This document shows positions 5,645-13,506 of a DNA stretch of 21,114 nt, piece by piece. The stretch's first letter is position 1; every line of letters begins with the position of its first letter. The notes beneath the pieces are model-generated. The model ran no database searches. It was not told the origin of the DNA and saw only the letters and a program-made list of their open reading frames with translations. This stretch comes from Verrucomicrobiia bacterium (GTDB lineage: Bacteria > Verrucomicrobiota > Verrucomicrobiia > Verrucomicrobiales > Akkermansiaceae). A program made the translations under genes and the position numbers. The DNA is taken from positions 1 to 21,114 of the forward strand of contig CANHKJ010000018.1 in NCBI GenBank assembly GCA_947460915.1, given 5' to 3'.

Positions 5645-6775
5645 ATGTCACGTCATGCACTATTGTCTTTGTTGGTTCTTGCGAGTCCTGTCGCTGCGGA
5701 AGTTCATCATCACGATGAAAACTGCGAGCATGGGCATGCGAATGAGAAATCGGAAGGTATGCGTTTTGCACCGCATGTGAGCGCGTCGATGGCGCTTGGT
5801 GGCAGTACAGGAGACGATCATTTTTTCGAGGATGCTGGGCATCACGATCCACGTTCAGACGGGTGGAACATGCAGGCCTTGGAAGTGGGCGGAGCGGTGC
5901 ATGTGGGGGATGATTTTTCGATGGTGGCGATTTACAATGAACAATGGGATCGCCATACGCAGTGGAATGGCCACTGGGAAGAGGCTTTCATCAAGTTCCG
6001 GATGACGCCGCGGGTTTTGATTAAGACAGGCATCTATATGCCCGAAGTGGGACTGCAAAATCATTTGCACTTGCATGCTCGTTCGTTTGTGGAGAGCAAC
6101 TTGATGAACACGAGATTTTTGGGCGAGGATGGCTTGATCATGGAAGGTTTTTCCTTGGGCTATGAATTTGGATCCGAGCAACAGCATGTGCTGACGATCG
6201 GTGTAGGCTCGGCATACGAGTTTGCTCACGAGCACGAGCATGAGGAAGAAGAAGAGGAGCCGTTGATTCATGCGGAAGAGGGATTTGCGGTGCGCAACAT
6301 TGTGCATGGTCGTTTTGCCACGGAAATCGGTGGGGCGCAGTGGGGCGTATCTGGTATGCATGGCGAGAATCATTTTGGCCGCAATACTTTTGTGGTGGGC
6401 GCTGATGTTTCGCGCGATGTGACCTTGGGTGGAAAAGACGCCAGCTTTTCTGCGGAGGTGAACTATCGCAAAGTCGAGTGCGTGGAAGAAGATTCTGGTG
6501 ATGATCACAATTTCCACGAGACTGCGGTGGCTTTGGCCATGGGGTATTCCTTGACGGAAGAACTGAGCTCTAACTCGCGAGCGGAGTGGATCTCGGGGAG
6601 CGATGCAGCGGGCTTGTATGAGCGCGTTCGCCTGAGCACAAACTTGAGCTATCAGCATCAGCTGCTTGAGCAACTCGATGGCATGGCACGCTTGCAATAC
6701 AATGCCGATTTCTTGCCTGGTGGTGAGTCTGAGAGTACGGTGTGGTTGCAGTATGTGATTGAGTTTGGTCTTTGA
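5645..6775 (+). CDS. Histidine-rich outer membrane beta-barrel-like protein, possibly metal-related
   Basis: Secreted protein of 376 residues. The Sec signal peptide (1-18) ends in VAA, and the mature protein opens with a His/Cys cluster (VHHHDENCEHGH, about 20-31). A second acidic His run (HEHEHEEEEEE, about 195-205) sits in the middle, where it would form a loop. Alternating hydrophobic and polar residues, many aromatics, and an end in QYVIEFGL with amphipathic last strand suit an outer membrane barrel. Two metal-binding-looking segments suggest zinc, copper or nickel handling, but no defined family could be named. It is separated from the kinase-like gene by 77 nt holding its own promoter and is followed by a strong terminator, so it is probably monocistronic. 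Confidence 0.8.
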   Translation: MSRHALLSLLVLASPVAAEVHHHDENCEHGHANEKSEGMRFAPHVSASMALGGSTGDDHFFEDAGHHDPRSDGWNMQALEVGGAVHVGDDFSMVAIYNEQWDRHTQWNGHWEEAFIKFRMTPRVLIKTGIYMPEVGLQNHLHLHARSFVESNLMNTRFLGEDGLIMEGFSLGYEFGSEQQHVLTIGVGSAYEFAHEHEHEEEEEEPLIHAEEGFAVRNIVHGRFATEIGGAQWGVSGMHGENHFGRNTFVVGADVSRDVTLGGKDASFSAEVNYRKVECVEEDSGDDHNFHETAVALAMGYSLTEELSSNSRAEWISGSDAAGLYERVRLSTNLSYQHQLLEQLDGMARLQYNADFLPGGESESTVWLQYVIEFGL

Positions 6776-6837
6776 TTGTGACGAAGAGCGCCGGATCCTG
6801 TGTGTTCGGTGATGACAATGGGTTCACAAACCGTGGG

Positions 6838-6875
6838 AAAATGCGCAAGGTTTCGACCATCTGCGCATTTTTTTG
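6838..6875 (+). terminator. Intrinsic terminator after the His-rich outer membrane protein
   Basis: AAAATGCGCA pairs with TGCGCATTTT across a 14-nt loop, and the second arm runs into a seven-T tract. It lies about 63 nt after the stop codon at 6775 and before the next rightward gene. Confidence 0.85.
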
Positions 6876-6992
6876 TGCAGACAGAGTATGTGTTTTTTGT
6901 GAGACGCGCGGTGGCTGGTGTTTGACTCTTTGATTATTGCGGATGACGATTCCGGTTGAATTTACAGCAACGATTGTTTAGGATTATCGGCG

Positions 6993-8402
6993 ATGAGTAA
7001 TAATCCGCATCATATCGAGGGCGTGAAATCACGCCAACCGCAAGCGAAGCCGCCGTGGGGGTGGATTACCTTGATTGTGGCGATGTTGCTGGGCACTGCG
7101 GTACTTTTTTCGCCATTGGCGGGAAAAATCAAGTCGGCTTTGCTGAGTTTACGCGCAAGCGGTAATATGAGCACGCAGGATGAAGCGGATTTGGAGCGTC
7201 AGGTAGAAGATCGCTTACGGGTGGAGATGGAGGAGGAACTCGCCAAGAAAATGCGCGAGTATAAAGCGAATAAAGCCAAGCAAGAAAATCCGGAAACAGT
7301 GACGCCGCGTGTGGATGCCTCTGCGAGTAGCACGGGAGGAAATGTGAAAATGCTAGCCAACGGGATTCCCTTTGAAGCCAAGGTCGTTGTGGAATCGGGA
7401 GTTGAGGCCTCGAAAGAGCGGATCGCCACAGAGAGTTACAAGGCGGAGTATCAATTGCGGGTGAAAATTCCACGTGCAGCTAGCACGGTTGTTGAGCTGA
7501 ATCAGGCGACGCCGGGATTGGAAAAAATCTTGCCCAAGTTGCCGCAGTTATTAGAAAAATCGGAAGTTTCGCCACATTTTGCGAAGCTCTATGAGAACAA
7601 AATTTCCCGCATCAAGCAGAATGCCACGCAGTTGAATGAATTGCTGAGCAAGCACAACTTTTATGATGTGGAGACCATCTTGCACTTGCGTGATCCCCAA
7701 ACATCTCGACGAGTCTTTTTGCTGCAATCTGAGATGGATGTGGTGTCTGATGGCTCGGACGGAGATCGGCTTGCCACGATGCCTGCTAGCATTGTGGAGT
7801 CTGCGAATTACCAGCCCTTTACAAGCTACGGTTGGAAAAAACAAACTGAGACACCGAATCCGATGGTCGCAGGGTGGGAGACGCGCATTGGTAATGCGAA
7901 CGTGGAGCTAGCAGATCCGGCAACAAGTGCGGCGCGCAAGGCGTGGTTGCGGGATCGGATCGAGTATTTAAAACGGGGCATTGCTGATATGAAAGCGCGG
8001 AGTTTTTTGGTAGCGGAATATGATCCTTTTATCGTGATACCGGTGCATTTGCTCACGGCGTCGAACGATAATTATGCGCCGCGTGTGGGTGACTACGCAG
8101 TGGTGATTTACGATCAAAAATTGTATCCCTGTATCGTGGGAGATGGCGGGCCGACGTTTAAAGCGGGCGAGGCATCGTTGCGCATGGCAAAACAACTCAA
8201 TCCACGGGCCAGCCCCTACAGTCGTCCAGTGTCTGATTTAAAGGTTACCTATTTGGTTTTTCCGAATAGTCGAGACGCTGAGCGCGGCGCACCTGATTAT
8301 GAAAAATGGCGTAAACGGTGTGGAGAATTGCTGAAAGAAATTGGAGGACTGGGTGTGGGCTATGATCTGCACGAGTGGGAAAATACATTTCCGAAGCTGT
8401 GA
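6993..8402 (+). CDS. Membrane-anchored protein with GH75 chitosanase-like domain
   Basis: Protein of 469 residues. A short cytosolic N-terminus (1-21) is followed by one membrane helix (about 22-43), a charged coiled coil (about 62-98), a linker, and a C-terminal domain (about 243-469) that would face the periplasm. That domain has features I associate with glycoside hydrolase family 75 (fungal and bacterial chitosanases): QSEMDVVSDGSDGDR (about 245-259), DPFIVIP (344-350), VGDGGPTFKAGEAS (382-395) with the Asp and Glu expected of the GDxGP and GEAS motifs, and VTYLVFP. Activity on chitosan is untested; peptidoglycan-related or structural roles are possible. AGGA 9 nt before the ATG supports the start. 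A small membrane protein gene follows after 7 nt. Confidence 0.8.
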   Translation: MSNNPHHIEGVKSRQPQAKPPWGWITLIVAMLLGTAVLFSPLAGKIKSALLSLRASGNMSTQDEADLERQVEDRLRVEMEEELAKKMREYKANKAKQENPETVTPRVDASASSTGGNVKMLANGIPFEAKVVVESGVEASKERIATESYKAEYQLRVKIPRAASTVVELNQATPGLEKILPKLPQLLEKSEVSPHFAKLYENKISRIKQNATQLNELLSKHNFYDVETILHLRDPQTSRRVFLLQSEMDVVSDGSDGDRLATMPASIVESANYQPFTSYGWKKQTETPNPMVAGWETRIGNANVELADPATSAARKAWLRDRIEYLKRGIADMKARSFLVAEYDPFIVIPVHLLTASNDNYAPRVGDYAVVIYDQKLYPCIVGDGGPTFKAGEASLRMAKQLNPRASPYSRPVSDLKVTYLVFPNSRDAERGAPDYEKWRKRCGELLKEIGGLGVGYDLHEWENTFPKL

Positions 8403-8409
8403 ACCCAGC

Positions 8410-8733
8410 ATGGATTATCGAATTATCTGGGCGCAGAAAGCTATAGCTGTCTATCTCGTTGTGCTCTGGGTGGTAGTGCATTTGGTTCTGCCAAAGTCAT
8501 TGGCGATGAAGCTAGAAGGGAGTCTTTTACGAGTGGAGGGATTTTCCTCTGACTTGAGTAAGGCAGTAGGTGATTTGCTGTCCGATGAGTTTGAGAGAGA
8601 ATACTCCTTTATCCTCAAGGCGGAACGAGGGGAACAGGGATGGATTTTGCGATCGGCGGCTGCTATGGGTTTGCGCAATGCGAAAGATGCTGATATTAGG
8701 AAAAATCGACACTTGAGCTATCGCCCCCGTTGA
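8410..8733 (+). CDS. Small membrane protein of unknown function
   Basis: Frame of 107 residues beginning 7 nt after the GH75-like gene, so probably in the same operon. One hydrophobic helix is clear (about 9-28, IAVYLVVLWVVVHLVLP), followed by a soluble stretch with mixed helical character and a basic end. It carries no motif I recognise. Other frames just downstream (about 8715-8867) contain protein-like sequence, so this ORF may be the front of a longer gene broken by frameshifts. No Shine-Dalgarno site is seen, as is usual in this window. Confidence 0.5.
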   Translation: MDYRIIWAQKAIAVYLVVLWVVVHLVLPKSLAMKLEGSLLRVEGFSSDLSKAVGDLLSDEFEREYSFILKAERGEQGWILRSAAAMGLRNAKDADIRKNRHLSYRPR

Positions 8734-8867
8734 TGAAATTATGAGGGCAATTGCTTCGACAGAAAAACTGAGCCATCGTGCGACCCTGCCTGGGCACCAA
8801 TGAGGAAGCCCAACTGGATGAATTGATCGAGTTGTATCTTTCTGAGCGAAAGAATTCTACAAAATAG
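8715..8867 (+). pseudogene. Possible frameshifted C-terminal remnant of the 8410 gene
   Basis: After the 8410 frame stops, a second frame (about 8715-8802) reads AIAPVDEIMRAIASTEKLSH, and a third (about 8775-8867) reads CLGTNEEAQLDELIELYLSE and ends at a TAG (8865-8867). Both have normal protein composition and together could be the tail of one protein. Two single-base shifts would join them to each other and to the 8410 ORF. The last part overlaps the 3' end of scpA by 11 nt in the convergent direction. It could also be non-coding sequence. Confidence 0.3.
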
Positions 8868-9636
8868 CATCGTCTTCTGCAGCAGCGATTAACTCAGCGG
8901 CACTAGTTGTCCCCGTATCGCGGCGCTCGACTTCGATTTCGCCGAGAATGGTATTTTGGCGGATCACGAACTGATTGAGCTTCATCAATTCGAGAACGGC
9001 GAGGAACGTGACGATCACCTCTGCCTTGGTAGTGGCTTGTTCAAAGAGGTTTTCAAAACGGATGGATTGGCCCGGGCGAAAGCGTGTGATGAGCAACTCG
9101 ATCTTATCGGCAACGGTGTAGCGATCATCGATGATCGAGCCGAAATCATGGGTGACCTCGAAGCGCTTCAGCACATTTTGAAAAGAACGGATCAGATCAA
9201 AGATCGAGACTTCTGCTAAGGTTGGTGGTGTCTCGTCCTTGATTTTTTCAGCTTGATACGCAAAAGCACCGTCCATTTCAACCTCACGTTTGAGTAAGAA
9301 TGATGCGGCATCTTTGAATTTTTTGTATTCGATCAACTGGCGAATCAGATCCCAGCGTGGGTCATCTTCCTCGCTGTCTTCTTCAGGTGGCTGCTCAGAT
9401 TTCGGCAAAAGTGTGCGACTTTTAATATACATCAGATTAGCGGCCATCAGCACGAATTCGGCAGCGATGTCAATGTTGAGCATCTTGAAAGTGTTGATGT
9501 AGAGAAGATATTGTTTGGTAATTTTCTCCAACGAGACCTCATGGATGTCGACTTCTTCTTTTTTAATAAGATAAAGCAAAAGATCGAGAGGTCCTTCGAA
9601 AATTTCCAATTTCACCTTGTAATCATGATCGTCCAC
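8857..9636 (-). CDS. scpA: Segregation and condensation protein ScpA (kleisin)
   Basis: ScpA bridges the SMC head domains and, with ScpB, forms the bacterial condensin that organises and segregates chromosomes. From the GTG at 9636 the protein has 259 residues, the usual length. The N-terminal signature FEGPLDLLLYLIKKEEVDI (about 13-31) is classic, followed by a helical region ending EFVLMAANLMYIKSRTLLP, an acidic linker (EEDSEEDD), and a C-terminal winged-helix part (AEVIVTFLAVLELMKLNQ). No ATG lies upstream of the signature in this frame; a GTG at 9714 would add 26 residues that look unlike the family. No scpB is present in the window. Confidence 0.95.
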   Translation of the reverse strand: MDDHDYKVKLEIFEGPLDLLLYLIKKEEVDIHEVSLEKITKQYLLYINTFKMLNIDIAAEFVLMAANLMYIKSRTLLPKSEQPPEEDSEEDDPRWDLIRQLIEYKKFKDAASFLLKREVEMDGAFAYQAEKIKDETPPTLAEVSIFDLIRSFQNVLKRFEVTHDFGSIIDDRYTVADKIELLITRFRPGQSIRFENLFEQATTKAEVIVTFLAVLELMKLNQFVIRQNTILGEIEVERRDTGTTSAAELIAAAEDDAIL

Positions 9637-9753
9637 GCAGGTGGTGTAGTCGACTAAGGGCGAGTGGGCGAGGCAATTTTTCGCAGAAGAGATTTTACTC
9701 TCGCATTTTCCCACTGGTTGGTGTTCTATTCCCCTGCTGCACTAACCTTACTC

Positions 9754-11433
9754 ATGGATTCTGATACAACCAATGTTTTTAATGACCGCTTGGCCCAATG
9801 GGTCGCCAAGCAGGGGTTTTGGTTTCAGATGCGTTACTCGATGGCGGGTGGTGGTACGTCGGTGTTGATGTATCACGTTTTGCGCTTGATGCTCAAGCTG
9901 CTGATATTTGTTCTCGTTCTTGGAGCGATCGCGTTGTTTTTCCTAATTCAACGCACTGATCAAGCGTCTTTCAAAACGAGTTTGCGCAATGAAATTGTGG
10001 CAGGCTTGGATGCCGAATGGGGCGTGATGAGAAGTTTCAGTCGCAGTCAGAATCGGGCGATGATCCGGCATTTGCTCGTGAATGGTGGCGGTGATAGCTA
10101 CATAGAAAGCATGGAGGCTACGGGCATACGTTTCCGTATGGGGTTGCTGGATGGATTGAACGGTCGTTGGAAGCCGAATGCCATCACGGTGGAGAGGATG
10201 TCATTAAATGTTAAAGCTGGTGCAGAAACTCCTGAAGATGCAGATAAGTTGGCGAGTTCGCTGACTAAGAGTTTTGACAAGGTACAGTTCCAGAATTTGG
10301 AATCATCACAAACGCGGATCACCTGGGGGTATTCTGAGCGGACGATGGGCAGTATTTCGGGCAGTAAAATGCTAGCCATGCGGGAGGGTAAAGGCTGGCG
10401 TTTGCAATTTACGGGCGGGATTTTTGAGCAAAACTGGCTTCGCAATTTGGAAATCAAAGAATTGGTTTTAATCTGCGACGATCAAGGATTGGTAGTCGAA
10501 AAGGGCGAGTTTGAAGTGAAAGCGCAGACCACATTCGCCGACGGGAAAATGGGTAAAGTTTCTATGCGGCAGGTGAAAATCGCAGGTGGACCGCGACCAG
10601 AGTATTCGGGAACGGTGGTGCTCGAAAACGTTCCTCTGGAGGCGTTTTTGCAGGAAAACTATCACTCGTATCTCGATGGTCGTTTCTCGGGTGAGTTGAA
10701 GATTTTTGGCTCCACCAATACTCCAGAGGGCGTTTCCCTCGCAGGGCGGATCTCCCTAAGCGAAGGAGATTCGCTCACCTTGCGTAGTCGACTGCCCTTA
10801 CTCAATAGCTTGGCCATTTTGAGTCCTTCTGGAAGTTTCCGTAAAGTATCATTCCATGATGGTTCCTTTAATCTGAAAACCACGGGTGGCGTGCTGTCCA
10901 TTTCTGACATTATTCTTGTCGCTCCTGAGCAGATGACCGTCAAAGGAGGATTCAGCGTGCGTCCCCTTGAGGATAAAGAAATCATGGAAATGATTAAAAA
11001 AGGTTTGATCGCAGAGGAATTGGCGGATGTTACTGGAGTAAAAGCGGAAAATTCCAAAGCTCGAGAAGATGAGCTGACTTTGAAGAAGGCCGCTGAGCTA
11101 GCGCGGCAAAATTCCGGCAAGACCGTCGGCTTCGACGATGACTCGATCGATCTCGGCACTCTGTTCCAAGCGGAATCGATTCAACAACAAGCTCAAGCGC
11201 GTGCGGCACAAAAAATGGCCGCCACCGCGGTTTACGATGGTGCCTTGCAGTTGACACTTCCATTGAAAGCATTTCCATCCAAGGTTCCATTTCTCGATCG
11301 GTTTAGCAAGACTCCTAACGGCGAAAGCATTCTCATGGAAGTTCCTTTGCGTGGTAGCATGATGGAAATCACCGCCAATCAAGCTGAGGAATTACTCAGT
11401 TTGGATCGCAAAGTGCCTACCTTGCCTAAATAG
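9754..11433 (+). CDS. AsmA-like large envelope protein
   Basis: Protein of 559 residues from the ATG at 9754. A cytosolic head of about 43 residues is followed by one membrane helix (about 44-65, IFVLVLGAIALFFLI) and a long periplasmic region rich in beta strands. Repeated phrases such as YSGTVVLENVPLEAFL, LDGRFSGELKIFGS, LAGRISLSEGDSLTL and MTVKGGFSVRPL are typical of AsmA/TamB-type proteins, which help move lipids or assemble the outer membrane. A charged helical insert lies near residues 420-470. The assignment rests on overall pattern, not on a single motif. It is divergent from scpA (117 nt gap), and its TAG directly abuts the metF stop codon on the other strand. Confidence 0.65.
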   Translation: MDSDTTNVFNDRLAQWVAKQGFWFQMRYSMAGGGTSVLMYHVLRLMLKLLIFVLVLGAIALFFLIQRTDQASFKTSLRNEIVAGLDAEWGVMRSFSRSQNRAMIRHLLVNGGGDSYIESMEATGIRFRMGLLDGLNGRWKPNAITVERMSLNVKAGAETPEDADKLASSLTKSFDKVQFQNLESSQTRITWGYSERTMGSISGSKMLAMREGKGWRLQFTGGIFEQNWLRNLEIKELVLICDDQGLVVEKGEFEVKAQTTFADGKMGKVSMRQVKIAGGPRPEYSGTVVLENVPLEAFLQENYHSYLDGRFSGELKIFGSTNTPEGVSLAGRISLSEGDSLTLRSRLPLLNSLAILSPSGSFRKVSFHDGSFNLKTTGGVLSISDIILVAPEQMTVKGGFSVRPLEDKEIMEMIKKGLIAEELADVTGVKAENSKAREDELTLKKAAELARQNSGKTVGFDDDSIDLGTLFQAESIQQQAQARAAQKMAATAVYDGALQLTLPLKAFPSKVPFLDRFSKTPNGESILMEVPLRGSMMEITANQAEELLSLDRKVPTLPK

Positions 11434-12333
11434 TCAAGCTGATGTCACCATACCGAGGCTTTGGTAGATCTGGCGGGTAGCACTGCTCTTGTTGAGAGTG
11501 TAGAAATGCAATCCGTCCACGCCTCCATCGAGTAGCTCGTTGCATTGTTGCGCCGCATAGTGAATGCCCACGTTTTCGACCGCTTGCGGGTCTTGAGCAC
11601 GCGACAGTGCACGCAAAAGTTTCGCCGGGTAGCGCGACCCGGCCGCCAACTCTGCCATGCGCTTCATGGATGAAAGAGATGTGACCGGCATGATGCCAGC
11701 AATGATTGGAATGTTGATGCCTTCAAGTGCGCAGCGGTCGCGGAAGTCAAAAAAATCATGGTTGTCGAAAAACAATTGCGTGCAAATGTAGTCTGCTCCC
11801 TCAGCGCATTTCGCTTTGAGGTGATCCATTTCATCGAGTCGATTGGGCGTTGTGGGGTGACCTTCGGGAAAGCCTGCCACACCAATGCCGAAGCCACCAA
11901 GTGGATGGAGGCCGGATTCATTGAACTCGCGAATAAAACGCACGAGATCGCTGGCGTAGCGGAAATCACCCTTGGACCAATCGTAGTCATGTTGATTCTT
12001 CGGTGGATCGCCGCGCAGCGCAAGGATGTTGCAAACGCCAAGGGCAGCGTAGCGGAGAAGAAGTTGCTCTACCTCTGCTTTGCTATGCCCGACGCAGGTG
12101 AGGTGAGGAATTGGCGGGATACCTGTGGTTTCCTTGATGCGGGCTACGAGTTGATGCGTAAGTTCGCGAGTCCCACCACCAGCACCGTAGGTGATCGAAA
12201 CAAATGACGGTGCCAATGGCTCTAGTTCGCGGATCGTCTGATACAGTTCTTCTGCGCTCGCCTCAGTGCGTGCTGGGAAGAATTCGAAAGAAAACGATGG
12301 CTTGCTCTGCCGTAAAATATCGCGTATATGCAT
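11434..12333 (-). CDS. metF: 5,10-methylenetetrahydrofolate reductase
   Basis: FAD enzyme of 299 residues that reduces methylene-THF to methyl-THF, the methyl donor for methionine synthesis. The length matches bacterial MetF. Marks in order: FSFEFFPARTE with the catalytic Glu (E17), FVSITYGAGGGTRELT, PHLTCVGHS, ILALRGDPP, FGIGVAGFPEGHP, ICTQLFFDN and IIAGIMPVTS. The start is ATG at 12333. The divergent EF-hand gene starts 113 nt away, leaving no room for a usual SAM riboswitch. The stop codon lies directly against that of the AsmA-like gene. Confidence 0.97.
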   Translation of the reverse strand: MHIRDILRQSKPSFSFEFFPARTEASAEELYQTIRELEPLAPSFVSITYGAGGGTRELTHQLVARIKETTGIPPIPHLTCVGHSKAEVEQLLLRYAALGVCNILALRGDPPKNQHDYDWSKGDFRYASDLVRFIREFNESGLHPLGGFGIGVAGFPEGHPTTPNRLDEMDHLKAKCAEGADYICTQLFFDNHDFFDFRDRCALEGINIPIIAGIMPVTSLSSMKRMAELAAGSRYPAKLLRALSRAQDPQAVENVGIHYAAQQCNELLDGGVDGLHFYTLNKSSATRQIYQSLGMVTSA

Positions 12334-12446
12334 GGGCGAAGAGAATTTGGCACAGAATCGCCGACGAAGAAAGCTGCAATTTTGTCAAACTGCGCAACTT
12401 TTTTCTGCCGCCATTGTTTGTTTCCGTGAATTACCGTTCCAGTACT

Positions 12447-13427
12447 ATGAAATATTCCATCGCTCTGCTATCCCTGATCTCCCTCGTAGCAGCTCAGGCT
12501 CAATCTCCTGCGCCGCAGTCGCCAACGGGGCCGGGAAAAAATCGCCCGCCTGCGGGTGGTGATAAAATGCGCGTCCTGGAGTTTTGGCGCAAAGTCGATG
12601 CCAATCAGGATCAAAAGATCGCGATGGAGGAATTCCGCCAATTGCAACGGATTTCCCAGCTGCCTGCTGATAAGCAGGAAAAACTTTTTGGCCATCTCGA
12701 TAAGGACAAAAATGGCTCGCTCGATGGTGCCGAATTGCGTCCACAAAACGGTGGTCCTGGCAGCCCGGGGGCAGGCGGAACCACTCCGGGTAATCCAGGT
12801 GGCCCACAGGATGGTCGCAAACGGGCATTTCCACGCATCGCCGAGCTTGATACCAATGGTGACAAAAAAATCAGCCTCGATGAGTTCGTCGCCAGCCCGA
12901 TGATTGCCAAATTGCCCGAAGAGCGGCAGAAGAAAATTTTCGGCAACATGGATCGTAATGGAGATGGTTCACTCAGCCCCGAAGATGGCCCACCACCCGG
13001 TGCCAACCGCCGCCCCGATGGCTCGGGCCCTCCCGATGGTTCAAAACGGCCCAACGGTCCAGACTCGAACAAAAAACGTCCAGGTGCTCCTCAGGCACCG
13101 AACGGTCAAGCTGGTCTCGAACCCCGTGGTTTTCCGGCGATGGACATGAACAAGGACAGCTTTGTCGATTTTTCTGAATTTCAAAAATCACCGATGGGCC
13201 ATGGGAAAACCGAAGATGCTCAGGAAGATGTGTTCGAGGTGATTGATGCCAATGATGACTTGAAATTCGATCACGACGAGTTGAAAACGTATTGGGAAAT
13301 GCAGAAAAATGCACCCAAGCCCGGAGCGCCCAAACCTGATCGTCCGAAAAAAGGTCCCGCACCGAAGGGGGAAACCGATGAGATGAATCCTGCCGATGCC
13401 GATGAGATGATGATGGAAGGAGCTTAA
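12447..13427 (+). CDS. Secreted protein with six EF-hand loops
   Basis: Protein of 326 residues with a signal peptide (about 1-19, MKYSIALLSLISLVAAQAQ). Six 12-residue EF-hand loops, each starting with Asp and ending in an acidic residue, are at about 51-62, 85-96, 135-146, 169-180, 233-244 and 267-278 (for example DTNGDKKISLDE and DRNGDGSLSPED). They come as three pairs separated by Pro/Gly-rich linkers, and the C-terminus is Pro/Lys-rich with an acidic Met-rich end. Ca2+ binding outside the cytosol is the family expectation; the partner is unknown. Loops five and six have less usual residues at inner positions (DMNKDSFVDFSE, DANDDLKFDHDE) and may bind weakly. The gene is divergent from metF. 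Confidence 0.9.
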   Translation: MKYSIALLSLISLVAAQAQSPAPQSPTGPGKNRPPAGGDKMRVLEFWRKVDANQDQKIAMEEFRQLQRISQLPADKQEKLFGHLDKDKNGSLDGAELRPQNGGPGSPGAGGTTPGNPGGPQDGRKRAFPRIAELDTNGDKKISLDEFVASPMIAKLPEERQKKIFGNMDRNGDGSLSPEDGPPPGANRRPDGSGPPDGSKRPNGPDSNKKRPGAPQAPNGQAGLEPRGFPAMDMNKDSFVDFSEFQKSPMGHGKTEDAQEDVFEVIDANDDLKFDHDELKTYWEMQKNAPKPGAPKPDRPKKGPAPKGETDEMNPADADEMMMEGA

Positions 13428-13506
13428 GACGTAGTCTTTGCTGATCTGTTTCATTTTCTACTACAAAAGTCTTGCTTTTCTTCTTTGTACCGTAGGAGCA
13501 TGCCGC

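Noticed and set aside
5855..6697. A 280-codon leftward frame opposite the His-rich outer membrane protein
   Set aside because: The plus strand has a signal peptide, promoter and terminator; the minus-strand product is low-complexity in His, Arg and Gln and resembles no protein.
12334..12446. SAM-type riboswitch upstream of metF
   Set aside because: Only 113 nt separate metF from the divergent gene, and I could not find the helix pattern of a SAM riboswitch there.
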